NCBI RefSeq assembly: GCF_030814415.1
Contig: NZ_JAUSVB010000003.1
Coordinates: forward strand, 558,001-622,000
DNA: 64,000 nucleotides
Source of the DNA: Cellulomonas humilata
GTDB taxonomy: Bacteria; Actinomycetota; Actinomycetes; Actinomycetales; Cellulomonadaceae
Direction: 5' to 3'
Below are positions 44,378 to 53,343 of this stretch, one piece after another; positions within the stretch are counted from its first letter, which is position 1; every line of letters starts with the position of its first letter. The translations under genes were made by a program, and so were the position numbers. The notes beneath the pieces were generated by a model, which was given only the letters and a program-made list of their open reading frames with translations, was not told where the DNA came from and ran no database searches.

Positions 44378-45490
44378 GTGACTGATCTCGACAACGGCAT
44401 CCTGCCGCTGCGCCCGGACCTCGTCGGACTCGAGCCCTACGGCGCCCCGCAGCTGGACGTGCCGCACCTGCTCAACGTCAACGAGAACCCGTACGCGCCG
44501 GCGCCGGATGTCGTCGCCGACATCGCGGACGCCGTCGCGCAGGCCGCCGCAGGGCTGAACCGGTACCCCGACCGCGACTTCGAGGCCCTGCGCGCCGACC
44601 TCGCCGGCTACCTGCGGGTGGAGTCCGGCGTCGAGCTGGCGACAGAGCAGGTCTGGGCCGCCAACGGCTCGAACGAGATCATGCTGCACGTCCTGCAGGC
44701 GTTCGGCGGTCCGGGTCGCACGGTGCTGTCCTTCGCCCCCACGTACTCGATGTACCCCGAGTACGCCCGCGACACGTTCACGGGGTGGGTCGCGGGCCGT
44801 CGGGAGGCGGACTTCGGTCTCGACCCCGACGTCGCCCGGGCCGCGATCGCCGAGCACACGCCCTCGGTCGTGCTCCTGGCCAGCCCCAACAACCCGACGG
44901 GGACGGCGCTGCCGGCCGAGACGGTTCTCGCGGTGCTCGACGCGGCGGCGCAGGTGCCGGGCGGCTGCGTGGTCGTCGTCGACGAGGCCTACGGCGAGTT
45001 CCGCCGCGCCGGCGTGCCGTCCGCCCTCGAGCTGCTGCCCGACCACCCGCACCTCGCGGTCAGCCGGACCATGTCGAAGGCGTTCGGCCTGGCCGGTGCT
45101 CGCGTCGGCTACCTGGCCGCGGCGCCGGCCCTGGTCGACGCACTCCGCGTGGTCCGGCTGCCGTACCACCTGTCGGCCGTGACCCAGGCGGTCGCCCGCG
45201 CGGCGCTCCGGCACGCGCCCGCGCTGATGGCCCAGATCGGGTCCCTGCGCGAGGAGCGCGACGCCCTCGTGGTCTGGTTGCGGGAGCGCGGCCTGACGGT
45301 CGCGGAGTCCGACGCGAACTTCGTGCTGTTCGGCCTGTTCGACGACCGCCACGCGATCTGGCAGGGTCTGCTCGACCGCGGGGTCCTGATCCGCGAGGTC
45401 GGACCGGACGGTTGGCTGCGGGTGTCGGTCGGCACACCGCAGGACATGACGGCGTTCACGGACGCCCTGAGCGAGGTGGCAGGACTGTGA
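44378..45490 (+). CDS. hisC: histidinol-phosphate aminotransferase HisC
   Basis: 370 residues from GTG 44378. Fold-type I PLP enzyme: [46 protein letters not shown], and PLP lysine in [18 protein letters not shown]. It converts imidazole-acetol phosphate to histidinol phosphate. GTGA overlap with hisB. Placement beside hisB supports HisC over an aromatic aminotransferase. Confidence 0.95.
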   Translation: MTDLDNGILPLRPDLVGLEPYGAPQLDVPHLLNVNENPYAPAPDVVADIADAVAQAAAGLNRYPDRDFEALRADLAGYLRVESGVELATEQVWAANGSNEIMLHVLQAFGGPGRTVLSFAPTYSMYPEYARDTFTGWVAGRREADFGLDPDVARAAIAEHTPSVVLLASPNNPTGTALPAETVLAVLDAAAQVPGGCVVVVDEAYGEFRRAGVPSALELLPDHPHLAVSRTMSKAFGLAGARVGYLAAAPALVDALRVVRLPYHLSAVTQAVARAALRHAPALMAQIGSLREERDALVVWLRERGLTVAESDANFVLFGLFDDRHAIWQGLLDRGVLIREVGPDGWLRVSVGTPQDMTAFTDALSEVAGL

Positions 45491-46101
45491 GCCCCAAGAA
45501 CACCGGGCGTACCGCTCGGATCGAGCGCGCGACGAGCGAGTCGAGCGTGCTGGTCGAGCTCGACCTCGACGGCACCGGCCGCACGGACATCTCGACCACC
45601 GTGCCGTTCTACGACCACATGCTCACGGCCCTGGGCAAGCACTCGCTCATCGACCTCACGGTCAAGGCCACGGGCGACACCCACATCGACGCGCACCACA
45701 CCGTCGAGGACGTCGCGATCACGATCGGTGAGGCGCTGCGCGAGGCGCTGGGCGACAAGCGCGGCATCTCGCGGTTCGGCGACGCCACGGTGCCGCTCGA
45801 CGAGGCGCTCGCCCAAGCGGTCGTCGACGTGTCCGGCCGCCCCTACCTGGTGCACACCGGCGAGCCTCCCGGTCAGGAGTACCACCTGATCGGGGGCCAC
45901 TTCACGGGCTCGCTCACCCGGCACGTGCTCGAGTCCATCGCGCACCACGCCGCGTTCAGCATCCACGTCCGCGTGCTCGCCGGCCGGGACCCGCACCACA
46001 TCGTCGAGGCGCAGTTCAAGGCGCTCGCCCGGGCGTTGCGGTTCGCCGTCGCGCTCGACCCGCGGGTGGACGGGATCCCGTCGACCAAGGGGGCGCTGTG
46101 A
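45487..46101 (+). CDS. hisB: imidazoleglycerol-phosphate dehydratase HisB
   Basis: 204 residues from GTG 45487. Signature [31 protein letters not shown], and second HHxxE in [13 protein letters not shown] / [14 protein letters not shown], which coordinate the manganese ions. Monofunctional type without a phosphatase domain. Overlaps hisC and the next gene by GTGA. Confidence 0.96.
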   Translation: MSPKNTGRTARIERATSESSVLVELDLDGTGRTDISTTVPFYDHMLTALGKHSLIDLTVKATGDTHIDAHHTVEDVAITIGEALREALGDKRGISRFGDATVPLDEALAQAVVDVSGRPYLVHTGEPPGQEYHLIGGHFTGSLTRHVLESIAHHAAFSIHVRVLAGRDPHHIVEAQFKALARALRFAVALDPRVDGIPSTKGAL

Positions 46102-46586
46102 GCGACGACCTGCCCGACGACTTCGAGGTCCCCGACGACCTCTCCTCGCTCCTGGACGGACCGGCGGAGGACCCGTCGGTCGTCCTGGTGATCACGCAGG
46201 TGGCCGCGCCGGCACCGCTCGCGGCCGCGTGCGCGATCGCGAAGGTCGAGGTCGACGTCGTGCCGACGTCGATCGGCGCCATCGCCGCGCTGCGGGACCC
46301 GCGCGCGGCTGCCGACGGTGCCGCGGCGATCTCGAAGCTGCTGCGAGCCGTCCCGGTGATCCTGCTGGAGCGGCGCGAGGGGCAGATCACCGCGTCGCGC
46401 TGGGCCAACGGGGAGCGCGACGGTGACCTTCCCGCCGGGCTGGTGCTGTCCGACGCGCCGCCGGTCCTGGAGGACCTGCTCCTGGGCTCCGTGCAGGCGG
46501 GAGAGGTCGAGGGCGTTGTCACGAGCGTCGGCATGTCCCGGTGGCAGGCCATGCGCACGATCGCGAGCTCGGCGAAGCGCAAGTAG
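46098..46586 (+). CDS. hypothetical protein of the his operon
   Basis: 162 residues from GTG 46098, overlapping hisB. Acidic N-terminus (about 25 residues), then alternating hydrophobic strands ([37 protein letters not shown]) suggesting a small alpha/beta domain, and a basic end. I do not recognise a characterised family; similar short proteins are found between hisB and hisH in other actinobacteria. No catalytic motif, TM helix or signal peptide. Confidence 0.75.
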   Translation: MSDDLPDDFEVPDDLSSLLDGPAEDPSVVLVITQVAAPAPLAAACAIAKVEVDVVPTSIGAIAALRDPRAAADGAAAISKLLRAVPVILLERREGQITASRWANGERDGDLPAGLVLSDAPPVLEDLLLGSVQAGEVEGVVTSVGMSRWQAMRTIASSAKRK

Positions 46587-46603
46587 GCGGTTGTAGCGGT
46601 AAA

Positions 46604-46620
46604 GACGGAATCGTTTCGTC
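46604..46620. promoter_or_regulatory. imperfect inverted repeat upstream of the cellulase gene
   Basis: GACGGAA-TCG-TTTCGTC, one mismatch (G-T), 39 bp before the cellulase ATG. Its AANCGNTT-like centre resembles LacI-family operators, but it does not match the CebR/CelR site (TGGGAGCGCTCCCA). Candidate operator only. Confidence 0.3.
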
Positions 46621-46658
46621 GCTCGCCGCCCGCCTGGGCCGGTGGTTGCATCGCGGAC

Positions 46659-47831
46659 ATGACCCGTCGACACCGCTCCGCCGTCCTGATCGCCCTGCTC
46701 TGCTCGCTGCTCGGGATGTCGGGGGTCGCCGCCGCCCAGGTCGCGACCGCGGCACCCGTGCTCTGCGAGCAGTGGGGGAGCGCCCCGATCCAGGGCGGCC
46801 GGTACACGGTCATGAACAACCGCTGGGGCACCAGCGCCACGCAGTGCATCGACGTCTCGTCCACCGGCTTCACCGTCACGCGGGCCGACGGCTCGGCGGC
46901 GACCAACGGCGCGCCCAAGTCCTACCCCGCGGCGTACTACGGCTGCCACTACTCCAGCTGCACCACCAACGGGAACATCCTCAGCCCCAACGGCCTGCAG
47001 GCGTCCGACCCCCGGTTCGCGACGATCTCGACCAGCGTGAGCATGACCTACCCGAGCAGCGGGACGTACGACGCCGCGTACGACATCTGGTTCCACAAGT
47101 CCCGGCCGACGACGACGACGCAGCAGAACGACGGCGCCGAGCTCATGGTCTGGCTCAACCACGCGGGCCCGATCCAGCCGATCGGCTCGAAGATCGGCAC
47201 CGCGAGCATCGCCGGCGCGACGTGGGACGTCTGGTCCGGGAACAGCGGCTGGAACGTCATCTCCTACGTCCGCCAGACGCCGACGGCCTCGGCGACGTTC
47301 CTGGTCAACGACTTCTGGAAGGACGTCGTCAGCCGCGGGCTCGGCTCCACCAGCTGGTACCTGACGAGCATCCAGGCGGGCTTCGAGCCGTGGATCGGCG
47401 GCACCGGCCTGACGCTGAACAGCTTCTCGGTGACCACGGACGGCACGCAGCCGACCCAGACGCCGACCCCGACCCCGACGCGGACGAGCACCCCGACGCC
47501 GACGCCCACGTCGAACCCCACCTCGGGCCCGGCCGGCTGCACGGCGACCCTCGCCGTCACCGGGTCGTGGCAGGGCGGCTTCCAGGGCGCGGTGACCGTG
47601 AAGAACACGGGCTCGTCGATGCTGAGCCGCTGGTCGGTCGGCTGGACGTTCCCGTCCGGTCAGACCATCAACAGCCTCTGGAACGGGGTCGCGTCGCAGA
47701 GCGGGTCGGCGGTCACGGTGGCCAACGCGCCGTACAACGGGCTCCTCGGAGCGGGTGCGTCGACGAGCTTCGGGTTCGTGGGCAACGGCTCCGCGCCGGG
47801 GTCGCCGACCCTGACGTGCACCGCATCCTGA
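46659..47831 (+). CDS. secreted GH12 endoglucanase with CBM2
   Basis: 390 residues. Signal peptide (basic MTRRHR, hydrophobic core, AAA-type cleavage near 32); GH12 domain about 35-260 beginning CEQWGS and YTVMNNRWGT, with nucleophile Glu in GAELMVWLNH and acid/base Glu in QAGFEPWIGG; Pro/Thr linker about 264-288; C-terminal cellulose-binding module CBM2 with GWTFPSGQTINSLWNG and YNGLLGAGASTSFGF. It should hydrolyse beta-1,4-glucan outside the cell. It sits alone, with its own terminator, inside the his locus. Confidence 0.94.
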   Translation: MTRRHRSAVLIALLCSLLGMSGVAAAQVATAAPVLCEQWGSAPIQGGRYTVMNNRWGTSATQCIDVSSTGFTVTRADGSAATNGAPKSYPAAYYGCHYSSCTTNGNILSPNGLQASDPRFATISTSVSMTYPSSGTYDAAYDIWFHKSRPTTTTQQNDGAELMVWLNHAGPIQPIGSKIGTASIAGATWDVWSGNSGWNVISYVRQTPTASATFLVNDFWKDVVSRGLGSTSWYLTSIQAGFEPWIGGTGLTLNSFSVTTDGTQPTQTPTPTPTRTSTPTPTPTSNPTSGPAGCTATLAVTGSWQGGFQGAVTVKNTGSSMLSRWSVGWTFPSGQTINSLWNGVASQSGSAVTVANAPYNGLLGAGASTSFGFVGNGSAPGSPTLTCTAS

Positions 47832-47850
47832 CCCTCAGCCACCTCGTCTC

Positions 47851-47880
47851 GCGGACCGGCACCCGTGCGTGCCGGTCCGC
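47851..47880 (+). terminator. hairpin terminator after the cellulase gene
   Basis: GCGGACCGGCAC (47851-47862) and GTGCCGGTCCGC (47869-47880): perfect 12-bp stem, loop CCGTGC, no U-tract. Isolates the cellulase transcript from the following his gene. Confidence 0.85.
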
Positions 47881-47889
47881 GGCCGCGGG

Positions 47890-47895
47890 TACCGT
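47890..47895 (+). promoter_or_regulatory. -10 element, leaderless start of the HisH homologue
   Basis: TACCGT, six nucleotides, then GTG 47902; directly after the cellulase terminator. Confidence 0.45.
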
Positions 47896-47901
47896 GGCCC
47901 G

Positions 47902-48573
47902 GTGCCTGCTCAGCCCCTCGTCGTCGTGCTCGACCACGGCGCCGACGACCACGCAACGCTGGCCCAGGCGCTGACCGACGCCGGTGCGCGGGTCGTCGTC
48001 ACCGCCGACAAGCGGACCGCCCTCGTCGCCGACGGCCTGGTGATCGCCGGCAGCGCTCCAGCAGCGGACGTGATGCCCGCCCTGCGCGCGATCGGCGCCG
48101 ACCAGGTGGTCGACCGCCGGCTCGCCGGTGGCCGCGCGGTTCTTGCGATCGGCGTCGGCATGCACGTGATGTTCACCGAGGTCGTCCAGGACGGCGCGAC
48201 CACCGAGGGGCTGGGGGAGTGGGCGGGCGTCGTCGACTCCGTCGGTGCAGCGCGTGGTGAGGTCGCCGTCGCGGCGTCGGAGGGGTCCGCGCTGTTCGCC
48301 GGTCTCGAGGACGCCCGCTTCGACGTTCCCCACGCGCACGCCGCCCGCACGTTCCCCCTGCTGGACGACTGGCCCGCGGACACCCGTCTCGTCGTGCCGC
48401 TCGTCGCCTGGTCGACCGGGGACGAGCGCGTCGTCGTCGCCGTCGAGAACGGCCCGCTCGTCGCCCTCCAGCTCCGTCCGGAGTCGTCCGGTGAGGCCGG
48501 CGCCACGGTGCTGGCCCGCTGGGTCTCCTCCCTGCCTTCCACAGCCCCCGAGATCACCGGAGTGACCGCATGA
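47902..48573 (+). CDS. hisH: HisH homologue with lost glutaminase active site
   Basis: 223 residues from GTG 47902; an earlier GTG lies in the terminator hairpin. Similar to HisH along its length ([72 protein letters not shown]), and in the right place before priA. But the nucleophile Cys of the usual CVGMQ motif is Gly84, the catalytic His of FHPEKSG is Arg192 (Glu194 kept), and the PHMGWN loop and oxyanion glycines are missing. It cannot release ammonia from glutamine in the usual way. It may be a structural partner of HisF or have a new role; a sequencing error cannot explain all three losses. Confidence 0.8.
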   Translation: MPAQPLVVVLDHGADDHATLAQALTDAGARVVVTADKRTALVADGLVIAGSAPAADVMPALRAIGADQVVDRRLAGGRAVLAIGVGMHVMFTEVVQDGATTEGLGEWAGVVDSVGAARGEVAVAASEGSALFAGLEDARFDVPHAHAARTFPLLDDWPADTRLVVPLVAWSTGDERVVVAVENGPLVALQLRPESSGEAGATVLARWVSSLPSTAPEITGVTA

Positions 48574-49310
48574 CCGACCGCCTCGAGCTGCTGCCCGCCG
48601 TCGACGTCGCCGACGGCCAGGCCGTCCGCCTGACCCAGGGGGCCGCCGGCACCGAGACGGGCTACGGCGACCCGCTGTCCGCAGCGCTCGACTGGTACGC
48701 GGGTGGTGCGGAGTGGATCCACCTCGTCGACCTCGACGCGGCGTTCGGCCGCGGGTCCAACGCGGACCTGCTCGCCGAGGTGACCGCCGAGCTCGTCGGC
48801 AAGGGCGTCAAGGTCGAGCTGTCGGGCGGGATCCGCGACGACGCCTCCGTCGAGCGAGCGCTCGGCACGGGTGCGACGCGGATCAACCTCGGCACGGCCG
48901 CCCTGGAGAACCCGGAGTGGACCGCCCGGCTCATCGGGTCGTACGGCGAGCAGGTCGCGGTGGGCCTGGACGTGCGCGGCACGACGCTCGCCGCGCGGGG
49001 GTGGACGAAGGACGGCGGGGACCTCTGGGAGGTCCTGGCCCGGCTCGAGGACGCCGGCTGCGCCCGCTACGTCGTCACGGACGTCAACAAGGACGGCATG
49101 CTCAACGGCCCGAACGTCGAGCTGTTGCAGCAGATGTGCGCCCGCACCAGCGCTCCCGTGATCGCGTCCGGCGGCGTGTCGAGCCTGGAGGACCTGCGCG
49201 TGCTCCGGACGCTCGTGCCGCTCGGCGTCGAGGGCGCGATCGTCGGCAAGGCGCTCTACGCAGGCGCGTTCACGCTGCCCGAGGCGCTGGACGTCGCCGG
49301 CCGCCCGTGA
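48570..49310 (+). CDS. priA: PriA: phosphoribosyl isomerase (HisA, probably HisA/TrpF)
   Basis: 246 residues, (beta/alpha)8 barrel. [15 protein letters not shown] with N-terminal catalytic Asp, [48 protein letters not shown] (second Asp) and [13 protein letters not shown] phosphate loop. The RGSN and VTDVNKDG forms are those of actinobacterial PriA, which serves both histidine (ProFAR) and tryptophan (PRA) synthesis. ATGA overlap with the HisH homologue. No hisF appears in the window. Confidence 0.93.
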   Translation: MTDRLELLPAVDVADGQAVRLTQGAAGTETGYGDPLSAALDWYAGGAEWIHLVDLDAAFGRGSNADLLAEVTAELVGKGVKVELSGGIRDDASVERALGTGATRINLGTAALENPEWTARLIGSYGEQVAVGLDVRGTTLAARGWTKDGGDLWEVLARLEDAGCARYVVTDVNKDGMLNGPNVELLQQMCARTSAPVIASGGVSSLEDLRVLRTLVPLGVEGAIVGKALYAGAFTLPEALDVAGRP

Positions 49311-50038
49311 CGGGACGCGAGCTCCCGCCGTCGTCCCCGTTCGCAGGCGACGACGGCACCGCCGATCCCGCGGTCGCCGCCGCACTCGCCGCGCTCCAGG
49401 ACGGCTCGGGGACGGTCGCCGCGCTGGTCGACGCGCTGGCCGGCACCCGGGTGCTCGTCCCGGTCCTCGCGGAGCTCGAGGTCGAGGACGTCGTGGTGCA
49501 CGGCGGTCACGAGCACACCGTGGACAAGGAGGCGTCGGCGGGCATCGTCGCGCTCCAGGCTCCCGACGGTCGGACGGCCCTGCCGGTGTTCACGTCCGTC
49601 GCGACGATGGCCGCGTGGCGGGCGGACGCCCGGCCGGTGCCGTCCGACGTCGCACGCGCTGCGCTGTCGGCGGTGACCGAGGGCTGGGAGGTGCTCGTCG
49701 TCGATCCCGGCGGCCCCACCACGGTGCTCGTCCCGCGGCCCGCCGTCTGGGCCCTCGCGCAGCAGGAGCGATGGCGTCCCGCGGTCACCGCCGAGGGCGT
49801 CGACCCCGAGATCCGCGATGCGATCGTCGCCGCCGTGACGCCGGTGGCGGGCGTGGTGATCGTGGACGCGGTCCCCGGTACGCGCGCGGAGGTCGCAGTC
49901 GTCGTCGGGCTGGTCGGCGGCCTGGACCGGGCAGGGCTCGACGCCGTGCTGGCTCAGGTCAACGCCGCGCTGGCGGGTGCCGACCTGGTGGCGACGCGCG
50001 TCGACTCGCTCGAGCTCCGCCCGCGCGCTGCCGGCTAG
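49307..50038 (+). CDS. SseB family protein
   Basis: 243 residues from GTG 49307, overlapping priA. The N-terminal half resembles the SseB domain: RVLVPVLAE, then [26 protein letters not shown] and [16 protein letters not shown]. The C-terminal half has alternating strand-helix sequence of unknown role. SseB-domain proteins commonly follow priA in actinobacteria. No enzymatic function is known. Confidence 0.85.
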   Translation: MTGRELPPSSPFAGDDGTADPAVAAALAALQDGSGTVAALVDALAGTRVLVPVLAELEVEDVVVHGGHEHTVDKEASAGIVALQAPDGRTALPVFTSVATMAAWRADARPVPSDVARAALSAVTEGWEVLVVDPGGPTTVLVPRPAVWALAQQERWRPAVTAEGVDPEIRDAIVAAVTPVAGVVIVDAVPGTRAEVAVVVGLVGGLDRAGLDAVLAQVNAALAGADLVATRVDSLELRPRAAG

Positions 50039-50065
50039 CGAGCGCGGCGGGCAGAAGCCGGCCGG

Positions 50066-50470
50066 CTAGTGGCGCCGCTTGACCGCCCACGCCAGCGCGA
50101 ACACGCTCAGGACGACCGCGCCCACCAGCTGACCGCCGAGGATGACCCGGTTGAGGTCCAGCGCCGGCTGCCAGTGAGCACCGGTCTCGTCGACGACGAA
50201 GACCCCCACGGCCTTGACGTGCACGCCGTAGCCACCGCCACCGCCGTGGCCCTCCTGGCCTCCGGAACGCGCGGGCTCGCCCTCGGCGCCGGAGGACGGG
50301 ATCCCGGCCTCGCCCCCGCCCGATCCGGACCCGGTCCCGCCCCAGAGCCGCGCGACGGGGATGGCCAGGGTGCCGTTGCGTTCGTACGCCTCGCCGAAGA
50401 CGCGGCGCACGGTGAACGTGTCGTTCGCCGCGTGGGTCAGGGTGGCGGGGTCGAAGTGCGGTACAGCCAT
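50066..50470 (-). CDS. GerW/YtfJ-family protein with C-terminal membrane helix
   Basis: 134 residues; GGGAGGACC precedes ATG 50470. Core FTVRRVFGEAYERNGTLAIPVARLWGGTGSGSGGG followed by a glycine-rich stretch and YGVHVKAVGVFVVDETGAHWQPALDLNRV, matching PF09579 (sporulation YtfJ/GerW). A TM helix (about 111-129) ends the protein. The organism is not expected to sporulate; actinobacterial members have no known role. It is the third gene of a minus-strand unit behind a serine protease. Confidence 0.85.
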   Translation of the reverse strand: MAVPHFDPATLTHAANDTFTVRRVFGEAYERNGTLAIPVARLWGGTGSGSGGGEAGIPSSGAEGEPARSGGQEGHGGGGGYGVHVKAVGVFVVDETGAHWQPALDLNRVILGGQLVGAVVLSVFALAWAVKRRH

Positions 50471-50490
50471 GGGGTCCTCCCGGGATCGGG

Positions 50491-51225
50491 TCAGCCGGCG
50501 CAGGGCTCGGTGGGCGTGAACGACGCCTCGTCGTCCAGCATGGACCGCAGCGTGCTCACGGGCACCACAAAACTGTGCCCGTTCGAGTCCTTCGCGTAGA
50601 CGACCCCGACCACCCGGCCGTCGCTGTCGAGCACGGCCGACCCCGAGCTGCCGTGCTCGACGGGGGCGTCGGTGACGAGTACGGCCCCCAGGTTCGCGTG
50701 GAGCGGGTCGGTCTGGAGGGCGAGCACCTGCCCGGTGGTCACGGTGAGCGCGCGCCCGAGCGGGTACCCGACCACCGTGACCACGTCACCGATGGCAGGG
50801 TCGGCCGCCGCGAGCTCGGGTGCGGCCGGCAGCGCGTCGTCGGTGCGCACGATCGCCAGGTCGGCCAGACCCGCCGTGCTGGCCGCCGCGGCGGCGATGT
50901 CCCGGCCGTCGTAGGTGCTGAGCTGGAGCGTCGACGAGTCGCTCACGACGTGCCGGTTGGTCACCAGCGTGTGGTCGTCGAGCGCGAACCCGGAGCCGGT
51001 CGACAGGGTGCCGCAGCCGATGTTGCGGATCCGCACCGCCATCCGCTGGGCCGAGTCGAAGCCGTCGGGGGACAGGTTCCCGCTCGACGTCGGCGTCTGC
51101 TGCGGCAGGTCGGTGGGGACGACGTCCGTGGGCACCGGCGCCGGCATGCCGGGCAGCGCGCTGCAGCCGCCCGTCAGGAGCAGCACGGCGGCGACGAGCA
51201 CCACCGGTCCGGTGCGCACCCTCAC
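50491..51225 (-). CDS. trypsin-like serine protease lipoprotein
   Basis: 244 residues from GTG 51225, overlapping the upstream stop (GTGA). A lipoprotein signal with LLLTGGC (lipobox), then a chymotrypsin-fold domain with GSGFALDDHTLVTNRHVV (His), GLADLAIVRTDD (Asp) and EHGSSGSAVLDSDG (Ser); VVGYPLGRALTVTTG is the S1C-like strand. No PDZ domain. Likely anchored on the outer face of the membrane, degrading or processing exported proteins. Confidence 0.88.
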   Translation of the reverse strand: MRVRTGPVVLVAAVLLLTGGCSALPGMPAPVPTDVVPTDLPQQTPTSSGNLSPDGFDSAQRMAVRIRNIGCGTLSTGSGFALDDHTLVTNRHVVSDSSTLQLSTYDGRDIAAAAASTAGLADLAIVRTDDALPAAPELAAADPAIGDVVTVVGYPLGRALTVTTGQVLALQTDPLHANLGAVLVTDAPVEHGSSGSAVLDSDGRVVGVVYAKDSNGHSFVVPVSTLRSMLDDEASFTPTEPCAG

Positions 51226-51935
51226 CGTTCGAGCTCGCGCTGGAGTGCCGCGTTGGCGTCCGTCGCCTCGGCGCACACCGTCTGCACGTCGGTCGTGAAG
51301 CGCGCGAGGTCGTCCTGGTCGTACTGGTCGGAGTTCTGCAGGTAGCCGATGAGCCGCTGCTGGCCGTCCACGCAGCTGGCCAGCGCCGTGGCCACCTGAC
51401 CGGCCGCCTGGGATACGCGGGACTGGTAGTCGGCCAGCTGCTGCTGCGAGGCGCTGGTGTCCCCGAGCTGCGCCTTCTCGTCGGCCAGCTGCGTGATCCG
51501 CTCCTGCGCCGTCGCCAGCTGGGCCGTCGTGGCGTCGAGCTCCGCCTGCGTCGCGGCGAGGTCGGCCTGCGATGCCGCCAGCTCCTCGCCCGTGGAGCGC
51601 GCGAGCGTCTCCCACTCCTGCGTGGAGTCCTGCCACGCCTCGTTCGTCGTGAGCATGCGGCCCAGGACGAGTCCTGCGCCGACGAGGGTGGCGACGAGCA
51701 GGACGGTGAGCACGATCGTGGCGGTACCCGGTCGGCGCCGGCGATCCTGCGGGGGCTCCGTCGGCTCCGTCGGCGCGGGGGGCAGTGCGGGAGGGAGCGC
51801 AGGCTGGACCGCGGTCGCGCCCGGGTACCACGATGCGGCGGCCGGTGCGGGTGGGCTCACGCGCGTGATCTCGGTCACCGGCGGCTCCGCGCGGGAGGGC
51901 GGGACGTCGCGTGGGTGCGGCTCGTCGGGCTGCAT
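51222..51935 (-). CDS. membrane-anchored coiled-coil protein
   Basis: 237 residues. Proline-rich cytoplasmic tail (about 1-75), one TM helix (about 80-103), then a long extracytoplasmic heptad-rich coiled coil (about 115-180: EELAASQADLAATQAELDATTAQL) and a C-terminal helical region with two Cys (in ASCVDGQQ and QTVCAEAT) that could form a disulphide. No recognised family. First gene of the operon with the serine protease; it may be its regulator or substrate, which is speculation. Confidence 0.8.
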   Translation of the reverse strand: MQPDEPHPRDVPPSRAEPPVTEITRVSPPAPAAASWYPGATAVQPALPPALPPAPTEPTEPPQDRRRRPGTATIVLTVLLVATLVGAGLVLGRMLTTNEAWQDSTQEWETLARSTGEELAASQADLAATQAELDATTAQLATAQERITQLADEKAQLGDTSASQQQLADYQSRVSQAAGQVATALASCVDGQQRLIGYLQNSDQYDQDDLARFTTDVQTVCAEATDANAALQRELER

Positions 51936-51941
51936 CGGCCC

Positions 51942-51947
51942 AGGATA
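51942..51947 (-). promoter_or_regulatory. -10 element, leaderless start of the coiled-coil gene
   Basis: On the minus strand TATCCT (51947 to 51942), six nucleotides, then ATG 51935. Confidence 0.45.
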
Positions 51948-52041
51948 CGAGGCACGTCTGTGCGTTCCGGCGCGGTGTGTGCGCCCTCCGGCCCCGGTGC
52001 TCGGGTGAGAAATCAGTGCGGAGGCACACAGGGGCAGCGGT

Positions 52042-52047
52042 GACAAT
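52042..52047 (+). promoter_or_regulatory. -10 element, leaderless start of the MFS gene
   Basis: GACAAT, six nucleotides, then ATG 52054; divergent from the coiled-coil gene. Confidence 0.4.
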
Positions 52048-52053
52048 CGTCGG

Positions 52054-53343
52054 ATGCCCTCGACGACCTACGGAGCTGTGCTGCGCCTGCCCGGCGTGGC
52101 GCGCCTCTTCGTCGTCTCCTTCCTCGCCCGGATCCCCGCCGCGATGGTGGGTGTCGTCCTGACCCTGCACGTCGTGTCGACGCTCGACCGCGGCTACGGC
52201 CAGGCGGGTGTCGTCGTGGGGGCTGCCACGATCGGCATGGCCCTCGGTGCGCCCTGGCGGGGGCGCCTGGTCGACAAGCTCGGGCTCCGGCGCGCGATCG
52301 CGCCCTCGGTCGTCGTCGAGTCGGCTGTGTGGCTGCTCGCGCCCCACCTCACCTACGAGCTGCTCATCGTCGCCGCCGTCGTCGCCGGGCTGTTCCTCGT
52401 CCCGGTCTTCTCCGTCAGCCGGCAGTCGCTCTCGGTCCTCGTCCCGCTCGCGCACCAGAAGGCCGCGTTCTCCCTGGACTCGGTCGCCGTCGAGCTGACG
52501 TTCATGCTCTCGCCGGTGGTCGGGGTGCTGCTGGCCACGCAGGCGTCGACCTCGGTCGCGCTCACGGTCGTCGGTGCGCTGACGGTCGCCGGCGGCGTGC
52601 TCCTCATGTGGGCGAACCCGCCGACCCGGAGCGCGCGCTCCACCACCGAACCGGTCGCGGAGCCTCCCAGGCAGCGGCTGATCAGCCCCGCGCTCGTGGT
52701 CCTGCTGCTCGCGGGGGTGGCGGCGTCGTTCGTCCTCGTCGGGACGGACGTGTCCCTCGTCGCGACGCTGAACGACTCCGGCCGCTCGGCCGACGTCGGC
52801 TGGATGATCGCGCTGTGGGCGGGCGGGTCGGTCATCGGGGGACTGGTCCACGGGGCCAGCCACCGCAACCCGTCACCGCTGCTGCTCGTCGCCCTGCTGG
52901 CGCTCGCCACCGTCCCTGCGGCGTTCGCGAGCGGCCAGGTGTGGCTCGCCGTCGCGGTCGTCGTGGCGGGGCTGCCGTGCGCGCCGGCGCTCTCCTCCAT
53001 CAACGCGACGCTCGTCCGACTGGTACCGGAGCACCGGCGAGGCGAGGTCATGGGGTGGAGCGGCACGATGTCGACGGTCGGCAACGCGCTCGGAGCCCCG
53101 TTGTGCGGTGCGGTGATCGACCGCGCGACGCCCGGAGCGGGCTTCATGACGGCCGCGGTGGTCGGCGGCGGGCTGGCCGTCGTCGGGCTCGTCGTGCTCG
53201 CGCTGGGCCGCGGTCGTGGGCGGGTCGCTGCCGAGGTCGTCGAGGCGCGTCCCGCACCGCGGCACGTGCCGACGGTGCGTGCGGTCCGCCGACGCGGTGC
53301 CGCGCCGACCCGACGCGTCCGGGTCAGACGACCGAGCCGGTGA
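52054..53343 (+). CDS. MFS transporter
   Basis: 429 residues with about 12 TM helices, broken near residue 190 by a charged loop (PPTRSARSTTEPVAEPPRQR). GAPWRGRLVDKLGLRRAI is the MFS motif A between TM2 and TM3; PEHRRGEVMGWSGTMSTVGNALGAPLCG recalls the equivalent in the second half. The C-terminal 40 residues are strongly basic. Similar to actinobacterial efflux MFS proteins of unknown substrate. 3' end overlaps the convergent DUF1844 gene by 20 bp. Confidence 0.85.
   Translation: MPSTTYGAVLRLPGVARLFVVSFLARIPAAMVGVVLTLHVVSTLDRGYGQAGVVVGAATIGMALGAPWRGRLVDKLGLRRAIAPSVVVESAVWLLAPHLTYELLIVAAVVAGLFLVPVFSVSRQSLSVLVPLAHQKAAFSLDSVAVELTFMLSPVVGVLLATQASTSVALTVVGALTVAGGVLLMWANPPTRSARSTTEPVAEPPRQRLISPALVVLLLAGVAASFVLVGTDVSLVATLNDSGRSADVGWMIALWAGGSVIGGLVHGASHRNPSPLLLVALLALATVPAAFASGQVWLAVAVVVAGLPCAPALSSINATLVRLVPEHRRGEVMGWSGTMSTVGNALGAPLCGAVIDRATPGAGFMTAAVVGGGLAVVGLVVLALGRGRGRVAAEVVEARPAPRHVPTVRAVRRRGAAPTRRVRVRRPSR

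Noticed and set aside
46587..46658. CebR/CelR operator before the cellulase gene
   Set aside because: The known 14-bp palindrome TGGGAGCGCTCCCA is absent.
47460..47530. Tandem repeat (PT-rich) as a possible CRISPR or mobile element
   Set aside because: It is the coding sequence of the Pro/Thr linker in the cellulase; unit length is short and irregular.
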